Part shown: piece by piece, positions 56,101 through 64,000 of the stretch
Position numbering within the stretch: the first letter of the stretch is position 1
How the letters are laid out: every line of letters begins with the position of its first letter
Source of the DNA: Meandrina meandrites
Lineage: Eukaryota > Cnidaria > Anthozoa > Scleractinia > Meandrinidae
Direction of reading: 5' to 3'
NCBI GenBank assembly: GCA_963693305.1
Contig: OY855905.1
Coordinates: 19,630,437 to 19,694,436, forward strand
DNA length: 64,000 nt
Made by a program: the position numbers and the translations under genes
The notes under the pieces: generated by a model
Told to the model about the DNA's origin: nothing
Seen by the model: only the letters and a program-made list of their open reading frames with translations
The model's database searches: none

Positions 56101-58695
56101 AGGCGGAATTAGTTTGCAGAATGGCATGTGGCATGACTTGCGGAATGGCATAATTAGGCGGAATGTGAAAACGTTTGGATGCAGAGGACAATGCAACTTT
56201 ATTTTGAGACTCCGAGATTTCGAGACTTTGCTAAATTTTGCCGAGACTTATGAATTCTCCATGGAGCATTCTACACCCCTAACGATAGGGACGAACCGAT
56301 CAAAATGACGTGAAATTATACAATGCAGACTTGGTTGATTCTGGTGATCTATTCATATTGATACCACCGGTTGACTACATCGTTATACAATAGCGAAGTG
56401 CGTCGCATAAATCCCAGCGGGGAGGGGGGTATACTAAAAAAGTTCTTATATGGGGAGGCTACGCCTAAGGTGTCCAAACCCTTACCCTTCCATATACCAT
56501 TTTTGATTCATTACTATTATATCTTAGCGTCTATCCTTTGCCAGACATACTAGTCATGAAACGATGTCGGGTTTCTTTTGTTCGCCTCTTTTATATTACT
56601 TCCGTTTTGACCCTCATCTTAGGCTCCTTTGAAAATCGCTGAACCCAACAAGCCGCGGACCAATTTAACTACTGCTAGACACTTCTAGAGTTTTGTTTAC
56701 AATGCAGCTGTTTTTAAACATTTATATCTTTCACAACTAAGATGGTTTCTCTTTTCCCCTGTTGGAAGTGTTTGTGGGTTTATCTTTTTGCTTCGGAATT
56801 GTCAAATCGTAATCATGGTAAACAGTTGTTTCTTCTCATATAAATATAGCATCTGCCGCAGGGGATGATTATTAACCACCACATAGACAGCTGTTGTTTA
56901 CCAGATCGAAGAAAGCTCTCACAAAATTCTTACGAAATCGACTTTTCTTTTGCCTTTTATAAATCATCCCACTATGTTCTTTAGATTTTGAGGATGAAAC
57001 ACCCAATGTGCCAAAAATCCAAACCAATCGGCTTTTTAAGATGATTCAAGAATCTAAAGAACTTGATTGAAATGCGAAATTAATTTAGTAAAGAGCTTTG
57101 TCCAAGAGAAACAGAGCGTGATTGAATGCGTTTCTTAATTTTAGCAAGATTGTCTCCTATAAGCTGTTAAACAAGGTAGCCAAGCAAAGAAAATTAGTTT
57201 GTTTTCTTAAGCGTGCAGTGTTAACATCTCGAATTACATCTGCAGAAGGAAGTTTCTTGCCTTAATTTTACAGCAAATTGAACTAATATGATGATGGGGT
57301 GACGTCTCCCCCTTATTTTTTTTTTGCATTCAAGGTTTTTGTTCAAACGATAAAAGCGCTTTACGGATGGCTTCGTGACCTCGCACTATTTGGGTGCTGC
57401 CCTCGACGACATGCTCGATCGTAGCGTTTATCGCTCTCGTTCGCTTTCGCGTTCGTCCCCACCGACTTTCACAGTCTTACGAAGCACTTGAATGGTATTT
57501 CCATCTAGTCGAATTTTATCTTTAACATGTTTAAGCTTTTGGAAGCAAGTCACGAGCCAATGTTACTAACTGTCAGACATCCGGCGACAAGTGTCGAAAA
57601 ATACCTTTGCACTAGGTAGGCCTTTATATCAAAGCTAAAGAAATCATTCCAGCATTCTTAGTTTGGCTAAATCAGTATCAATTTGTTTAGATAATAACGG
57701 AACACCACCAAAATGCCACTTGCGGAGCTCAAAATTTAAGGTCCAATTTATTCGCTTCGCATGCGGTGAGGCGGAATTAGGTTGCAGAATGGCATGTGGC
57801 ATGACTTGCGGAATGGCATAATTAGGCGGAATGTGAAAACGTTTGGATGCAGAGGACAATGCAACTTTATTTTGAGACTCCGAGATTTCGAGACTTTCCT
57901 AAATTTTGCCGAGACTTATGAATTCTCCATGGAGCATTCTACGCCCCTATCGGTAGGGACGAACCGATCAAAATGACGTGAAATTATACAATGCAGACTT
58001 GGTTGATTCTGGTGATCTATTCATATTGATACCACCGGTTGACTACATCGTTATACAATAGCGAAGTGCGTCGCATAAATCCCAGCGGGGATGGGGGTAT
58101 ACTAAAAAATTTCTTATATGGGGAGGCTACGCCTAAGGTGTCCAAACCCTTACCCTTCCATATACCATTTTTGATTCATTACTATTATATCTTAGCGTCT
58201 ATCCTTTGCCAGACATACTAGTCATGAAACGATTTCGGGTTCCTTTTGTTCGCCTCTTTTATATTACTTCCGTTTTGACCCTCATCTTAGGCTCCTTTGA
58301 AAATCACTGAACCCAACAAGCCGCGGACCAATTTAACTACTGCTAGACACTTCTAGAGTTTTGTTTACAATGCAGCTGTTTTTAAACATTTATATCTTTC
58401 ACAACTAAGATGGTTTTTCTTTTCCCCTGTTGGAAGTGTTTGTGGGTTTATCTTTTTGCTTCAGAATTGTCAAATCGTAATCATGGTAAACAGTTGTTTC
58501 TTCTCATATAAATATAGCATCTGCCGCAGGGGATGATTATTAACCACCACATAGTATTTTATGATCCATCCACTAATAACAACTCGACGACTGGCAAGCT
58601 AAGAAAAATCGACATTGACAGAAACTCAGCGAGAAAACGGAAAGTCGCGCGAATTTTCCCTTTTGGCCCCAATCCTCCGTAAGAGAAAAGATGGT
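47121..58695. repeat. Macrosatellite array, ~11.6 kb, units of ~1,667 and 1,949 bp
   Basis: The marker TTGACTACATCGTTATACAA recurs at 47162, 47474, 49140, 50806, 52755, 54422, 56371 and 58039, always in the same orientation. Spacings are 312, 1666, 1666, 1949, 1667, 1949 and 1668 bp. The first unit is an internally deleted 312-bp remnant and the last ends at 58695. From 50806 on, long and short units alternate, and unit-specific variants (GGGATGGGGGTATAC after 54422 and 58039; TTAGGTTGCAG near 54160 and 57778) repeat every ~3,616 bp, so a dimer is the higher-order unit. Each unit contains a small reverse frame (71 aa) and GCTCGATCGTAGCGTTTATC, but no recognisable gene, snRNA, 5S or tRNA. Confidence 0.95.
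51322..51602. repeat. 282-bp extra block distinguishing the 1,949-bp units (also 54938-55218)
   Basis: After CCACCACATAG the long units carry a 141-bp block (TATTTTATGATCCATCCACT to GAGAAAAGATGGT) and then a second copy of the ~141 bp that ends in CACATAG. The same 141-bp block is the last piece of the array (58555-58695), after which the sequence becomes unique. The block may thus be array-edge sequence that was pulled into the array by recombination at AAGATGGT. Confidence 0.85.
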
Positions 58696-60343
58696 GGCGG
58701 TACATTTGACCACAGTACCCAGAAAGCTATGTTTTTGCGAAATTCTTCCCCGTACTAACAACATTGCATGTTCATGCTACATTTCAAGTTTTTAAAGCTT
58801 TTCTGTGCGTTTTTATAAGCGGTTTTACGGTTTTTGCGCGCTAAGTATTATAGGTAAATGCCATGTTTTTGCGTCTTTTTAAAAAATTTTGCGTACGTGG
58901 ATTGGCTCACTACTACAACTGTCAGCGGTAATGGCTCTAAAAAGACTAAGTATGAACTCATACATGACGACGTTGTCTGATGAAAAGTTCTCACGATCTC
59001 TTTGAATTATTGATGTGAAAATAAAGCTGCATATTACCCACATCTTAAACACAAGGCTCTGTAAGTGCATCTAGGCCCGCACTTTCTAACCTGTATCTTA
59101 TTGATATCAAAAGTACACGTCAATAAACCCACGCAAAACAGCACAGCCACCTTTCGATGTAAACAAAGTATCTTTTTCATTCGAGTCTCCGAATCCCTGA
59201 AGGTCTACAGGCGCCTCTGTAATAGTATTCTTATAGACTAGACAGACTCTTCCCCCCCGTGGGCCACCATCTGACTAGTAATAAATTATTTTAACAAGTC
59301 AAAGCTGACATGTCCGTAGCTTAACGTTAAGAAGTTAATCTTCAGTTGAGCCCTGCATTTTATGCGAAATTATTACATTTTTATACCGTGCCGAATTTTC
59401 TCTTTATATTCTGTATTGAACAATTACCTTTTGCTTATAAAGCAAGACTTAACTCTACAAATGAATATTTGCCTTTCTGTTCTGTTGCCACTTCATACTA
59501 TCGCAGAAATATGAGCCATTTATAAAACAAAACGTATAATTTCCTGTAAAAAATAGACAAGGATATCTCAGACCAATTGTTAACGTGTGAGGAGGTCTAA
59601 GTTTCTTTAAAGCTCAATTTCGATTTATCGAAAAGGTAAGTGCTGAAATGATAGCTATTCGATTATAGGATTGAGGCAATGTTGAAGTTTTCCAGTTCTC
59701 CTACCAATTTCGTTGCAACTTCGTTTTATGAGGGAGTGGATAGGTTCGCGGACCCACGTATTTGGCCTTACAAAACGCATGCATTGCGGATTTTAGCGAT
59801 ACATTGAGCGCAATCGCGGATTGCGAAATGCAGTGGATCGTGGATTAGTTTAGAATTTTAGCCCAGATTCCAGCCTCCTCATGTCAGCTCCAGGAAGTTC
59901 GGACCGTGAATACAAAGCGAACTTCGAATCATTTTAGTCGGTCTTCGTCTGTATGTTGGGTCGAATTCCCGCAAAACGAAACGAAAATTCTTACAAAATT
60001 GACATAAAAAGCAACATCTATCGTCCGTTGTAGTGAAAGTAGACCATACAAAGATTTCAAGTAACTCGGATTCGGATTCGCGAACAAAAAAAGTGTATAC
60101 GGATCGTCGGATTTGCGTACCCGGCTCCTCCATCTTGAAACATTTTTTATTAGAATTTATTCATGCAGATAAGAGACAATTCACTCTTTACGAGAAAAAT
60201 ATCATAAGGCACAAGTTATATTGCCATCTTTGAGCTGTATTTATTCTTTTTTTCAGTTTATCAGCTAGAGTTCATCATGCATGTATAGTATTAAATTCGT
60301 TTAGCATTCACTGCAGGCGAGGAAATGATCGGCTTCGTTCTCT
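58696..60343. other. Unique flank right of the macrosatellite, no gene recognised
   Basis: AT-rich sequence without resolvable repeats or domains. Confidence 0.45.
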
Positions 60344-60549
60344 ATACAGTGGAACCCGCAGGGGAAACGACAACAAGTTCGAATTAGCGGAGTTTCGAAA
60401 TAACCGGGATAATAGACTAAGAATTCGAAATTATTTTTAATGAAACACAGTATGGAAAGAGACACTGATTAAGAACAATGATTATATATCAAATAAACCA
60501 GCAGATGCTGTCGCTACGAAAAATCTTTGATGTCCTGTTGTTGTCGAAC
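60344..60549. repeat. Uninterrupted pogo/Tigger-like repeat copy
   Basis: TACAGTGGAACCCGCAGGGG through AGACACTGATTAAG and ACCAGCAGATGCTGTCGCTA to CTGTTGTTGTC is contiguous here, while at the start of the window the same sequence is split between 103-238 and 1196-1255. Confidence 0.65.
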
Positions 60550-61543
60550 ATCAAAGACAACTGGTTGCTTGGCCGTCGAATCTCGGTTCTCTCTTCAGCA
60601 AACAAATTGTACCGCGAGAGAATCATCAAGCAGATATCGAAGGGTGTTTATAATGAGGGGGACATTGTGGGTTGCTGAACACCGCATTACAGCAAAAAAT
60701 TCGGCAAATATCGCAATACCGCAAAAAATCCGGAAAATACCGTAATTTCATAGTAAACCTGCCATAGCTGGCGAATTCGTTGACGTAAGGGCAAAAATAG
60801 AGGCAATAACGAGCGGTGGGACCGTGAAAACAATGACCCGGCCTTAAACTGGTTGTTAAAATAGTCAAATTGTAGGTTAAAATGTGTGATAAAATAAGGC
60901 TGTTTCAGGTTGCTTCCGAAACGACCAGAAACGGCTAAAAATGGTGGGAAAAAGTGAATGATACGTTTTTATATCAACGATCATTGACCAAAACGCCAAT
61001 GCAATAACCTGTTCCAGGCTCTCGGTAGTTGGGGGCGAGCGCAAAAAGTGGGCGAGCGAGGAAAAAACGAGGGGAGACTCCCAGTGCTGCAATCCTTTCT
61101 GTAGGACAACGAAAAGATCAAAACGCGGAATTCGAAAGTGCGTGGGACAAAAAAATGAACTTTTAATCGATAGATTTTTCAATTTCCTCACAAAACGTAG
61201 ATGATCGTTAATGTGATCTGTTAAGAAAAAAGTAGGGGTCACCGACCATTTAAGAGAGCAAACTGCAAGCGAAGTTAACGCAACGGCTACTCACTCTATA
61301 TGGGGTTGGAAAGTTTCCTCAGCGCACGCGCTCGATGCATGACGTGGCATGGCGTTGCGACATGTTTTGCGTGCACAGTAAGGATGCGCATAAACAATTA
61401 GCACGAACGTCCTTAATACATTCAAATTTTCCCATCTTAAACTGTAAAAATTAACGTGAGGTTAAATTTAGGTTATTTACAGTAAGTAAAGATGTACATG
61501 TTTTGTTCTTAGGTAACAGCCATTTAGTTGGTGTTACGGGGAA
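60550..61543. other. Intergenic upstream of the second MFSD12-like exon
   Basis: Contains a ~20-bp iteration (AAATTCGGCAAATATCGCAA / AAAATCCGGAAAATACCG) near 60695-60745 and a second copy of the CCTGTTCCAGGCTCTCGGTA repeat at 61012-61082. A GTTGGTGTTACGGGGAA directly before the ATG resembles the 5' flank of the first MFSD12-like gene (CTGGTGTTAGTGGAAC). Confidence 0.5.
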
Positions 61544-62043
61544 ATGGCTCCAGTTGAAACTTCGCGGAAACGTACACGAATCTTCCGGCAGTTCTCCTAT
61601 GGAGTGGGTCACGTGATAAATGACGTTACTCGCCTGTTGATTCAGTCATTCCGACTAGTTTTCCTGATGAAAGTGGTCAACATGTCCGCGAGTAATGCCG
61701 GTTGGATTATAGTCTTCAGTCGTGTCACTAATGCCTTTATTATAAGACCGATGGTCGGATATTTATGTGACAAAGTTTTCATTCCAGTTCTGTCGCGTAG
61801 GCATGGAAAGAGAAAATCGTGGCATTTGATTGGAACTGTGTTACAAGCTGTCAGTGTGCCACTGCTCTTCAGCAACTGTTTAGTTTGCAGCAGCGAACCA
61901 AGGCAGTGGCAGTTAATTGTGTACTATGGAATAATCAACACATTGGCGTGGTTATCTATGATCTTAATCGAAATCGCACATCTGTCAATCATTCCTTTTA
62001 TTGCCAAAAATCAGCAGGAAGCAGCTAAACTCAATGGATTAAG
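61544..62043 (+). CDS. MFSD12-like: MFSD12-like transporter, first coding exon of a second paralog (partial)
   Basis: ATG at 61544 to a GT donor after TTAAG at 62043: 500 nt ending in phase 2, the same length and phase as exon 1 of the gene at 10867. The protein is clearly homologous (FSYGVGHVINDV, LVFLMKVVNMSASNAGWI, RPMVGYLCDKVFIPVLSRRH, WHLIGTVL, PFIAKNQQEAAKLNGLR). It covers about the first four to five transmembrane segments and the MFS_2 loop GYLCDK. No further exon was found before the window ends; intron 1 already holds a LINE tail and foldback elements. The rest is presumably beyond 64000. If it is not, this is an orphan exon. Confidence 0.85.
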
Positions 62044-62169
62044 GTTTGATTTTTTTAATTTACCCAAATATTGCCCATTCCATATATGGCATAAGAAGGA
62101 AGTTCTAGTATTTTAGTCCGATGAAGGCCAAAGGTGATATGACATAATGCATAAATTTAAAGTTAATTT

Positions 62170-62338
62170 TCTATCAGTATATATAGGGAAACGAAAGAGA
62201 GGTCGCCCCAAGATCACATGGCGACGGACGATTGAGAAAGAAATAAAGGAGATGGGGAAGACCTGGGAGGGCATCAAGTTCATGGCAAGGGACCGCCAGA
62301 TGTGGAGGGAACACGTTGCTGCCCTACATGCCACTTAG
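62170..62338 (+). pseudogene. LINE reverse-transcriptase C-terminal tail fragment
   Basis: The frame reads GKRKRGRPKITWRRTIEKEI, then GKTWEGIKFMARDRQMWREH and VAALHAT before TAG. The pattern GRP-x-x-TWRR...W...A-x-DR-x-x-WR is the usual C-terminal tail of non-LTR retrotransposon proteins of the RTE/CR1-like type. The fragment sits in the first intron of the second MFSD12-like gene as a short 5'-truncated insertion. Confidence 0.8.
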
Positions 62339-62562
62339 GCGTAAAGGGCATGAGTGATATATATTTCATCAAATTCAGATAAATTTATAATGGCGAGTTG
62401 TTAGTTATGTCGAATCTCAGCTGGTTCAGTTATATATAATACGCAACTGGAGCTAACGATCATTTTCAGTTCACACATGATATGCTACACAATTTGCTTA
62501 ACGCCCTGTCCGTGACCTTGTTAGTCATAAGACACCCGGTTGTAGTACAAAATTGGTGTCAG

Positions 62563-63592
62563 AAGCACACGAAGCAGAGGAGCCAAATTTAACCTTTGTG
62601 AATATTAAAATGTTCGATCTATATCGGGCGCTTGTCTTATGTTATCCGATCTTTTTGTTTACGCGACGGTTAAGCTCAGCGGGTAACGCCTTCAGTTCGT
62701 TACGTAAAGCCAGCGGGTACCCCTTTGCGCTCATCTTCGGAAACCCAGGACTTCAAAGGGGACGGAAAGGGAAGGAAGAGACTGGGAGCGGGAAAAAAGG
62801 AGGGGAGAGGGGAGGGGAAGGGAAAGGGGAAAGGGGAAGCGGCTTCCCCTTTCCCCTTTCTCTCTCCTCCTTTTTTCCCACTCCCAGTCTTACCCTTCCC
62901 TTCCCGTCCCCTTTGAAGCCCTGGTTTCTGAGGATGCTTTGCGCTCGTTGCCCGAAGGGCAACGAAGGGAAAGCGTAGGCTTTCCGAGCGAGGCACGAAG
63001 TGCCGAGGAAGAAAAAGAGACAACTGATGAAACATAGTACCGCGTGACTCGTTGGATGAGAATCGCAACAAACTGGTGACGGAAGTGAAGTGACGTGCCG
63101 TGTGTCCTGTGGAAATAAAGCATTCGTTCTAATTCAGAATTCAAAACAACGGCTGATTTGCCCGATTTGGAGGGAGATTTAGAATGAACCCTTTATTTCA
63201 ACTGAGAAAAATTTTCCTCAGCGGAAAAAGCTGAAGGCAAAGATCGTGGGAATAAATCCATCTTCGTGCTCGTAAGAAACTTGTGTATTCAACAAGATTT
63301 TGAATACATATGCTGTTGCGATCGATTGGATTAAAATAAACCGCTGTATTTCTCTTTAATACAGGCTTTTAAATAACTACAGCATTGAACAAAAAAGGTT
63401 CGTGAATGCCTGTAAAGGTCTGTAAAAGCGATGTTCTCTCTCTCGCACTTCGTGCCTGGCGTTACAGTAACGAACGGAAAGCGGTACCCGCTGGGATGAA
63501 CCGTCACGTGAACAAAATGTAAGACAAGCGCCATGATATAGATCGAACATTTTAATATGAACAAAGGTCAAATTTGGCTCCTCTGCTCCCTA
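62563..63592. mobile_element. ~1.0-kb foldback element with ~150-bp inverted ends
   Basis: Left end: AGCAGAGGAGCCAAATTTAA, AATGTTCGATCTATAT and CAGCGGGTACC. Right end: their complements GGTACCCGCTGGG, ATATAGATCGAACATTTTAA and AAATTTGGCTCCTCTGCT. A third, directly oriented terminal copy follows at 63627 (GGGAGCAGAGGAGTCAAATT). No unambiguous target duplication was found. It is interrupted by the 205-bp element at 62732. Confidence 0.75.
62732..62936. mobile_element. 205-bp purine/pyrimidine-rich foldback with 9-bp duplication
   Basis: It starts CATCTTCGGAAACCCAGG and ends CCTGGTTTCTGAGGATG. Arms of GGGGAAAGGGGAAGCGG-type purine-rich sequence fold onto the pyrimidine-rich right half. CTTTGCGCT flanks both sides exactly (62723-62731 and 62937-62945). 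The tips match the 43-bp hairpin at 6847-6889. Long frames across it encode only Gly/Lys/Pro/Ser-rich strings and are not genes. Confidence 0.88.
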
Positions 63593-64000
63593 TGTAGCCG
63601 CAGATCAAAAGTTAAACCACCTCACAGGGAGCAGAGGAGTCAAATTTAACCTTTGTGAACGTTAAAATGTTCAATCTTTGCTATTCTAATAGCTTCCGGT
63701 CATACACACGACACCTCGTATGACGTATTTCCGTCACCAGTGTATCGTCATTGATTATAATTTCATACACTAATTACGCGCGCATAACACGTGACAAACG
63801 ATAATTGCCTAATTACTGTATTACTAATTGACACAGAAACAACTGTGATAAGACAACATCTGAAGGCCATCGGGCAAATATTCTTTCGTATTTCGTTCTC
63901 TTATCTGAAGAAGACCATAAATAGACAGTTTGTATTACTTTGAAGATTTCGAACTACATACTATATACTACGTTGTGATTGATCATTACTACGCTTCTCT
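63593..64000. other. Repeat terminus and unresolved sequence
   Basis: A further copy of the terminal sequence of the preceding foldback element lies at 63624-63683. CGTATTTCCGTCACCAG near 63724 is the complement of a phrase near 63072 (CTGGTGACGGAAGTG). No gene is seen in the last 300 bp. Confidence 0.5.

Noticed and set aside
62553..63071. Long Gly/Lys and Pro/Ser-rich frames on both strands
   Set aside because: They read through the purine-rich 205-bp foldback and its surroundings; composition, not coding, keeps them open.

Overview
The window is eukaryotic, AT-rich and intron-rich. It holds one complete multi-exon gene, the first exon of a paralog, and very dense transposon debris. GT-AG introns, an MFSD12-type transporter, THAP, paired-domain and RAG1-N-like relics, an L1/Tx1-like LINE and many foldback repeats suggest an early-branching metazoan, most likely a cnidarian such as a stony coral. 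That assignment is inference; no marker gene proves it. No prokaryotic operon, CRISPR array, rRNA or convincing tRNA was seen.

Layout. 1-10.8 kb: nested repeats. A pogo/Tigger-like relic is split by a 5.5-kb element (2135-7674; terminal inverted repeats, 5-bp target duplication). That element carries a broken two-exon gene resembling the RAG1 N-terminal zinc region, and three smaller foldback elements, each with a perfect 9-bp target duplication. A frameshifted THAP exon lies at 8.0-8.4 kb. 10.87-20.29 kb: an 11-exon MFSD12-like gene whose exons join in phase to 651 codons, with minisatellite and miniature elements in its introns. 20.5-36 kb: repeats, including a 1.24-kb Mutator-like foldback element (9-bp duplication) and a 1.19-kb Tc1/mariner element (TA duplication) with a decayed PAX-like paired-domain transposase.

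36.08-40.60 kb: a giant palindrome with two 1,770-bp arms, nearly identical and without indels, around a 983-bp spacer. The spacer plus right arm hold a decayed transposase-like gene; the left arm holds an inverted, truncated copy. 41.1-45.2 kb: a frameshifted L1/Tx1-like LINE on the minus strand, abutted by three ~125-bp tandem repeats. 47.12-58.70 kb: a macrosatellite of ~1,667-bp and 1,949-bp direct units forming a 3.6-kb higher-order dimer. 61.54-62.04 kb: exon 1 of a second MFSD12-like gene, with the same 500-nt length and splice phase as exon 1 of the first. The end of the window is again nested foldback repeats.

Only the two MFSD12-like loci look like functional host genes; they are tandem paralogs on the same strand about 41 kb apart. 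Everything between them is transposon and satellite material, so the window mainly records duplication, insertion and fold-back rearrangement in an intergenic region.
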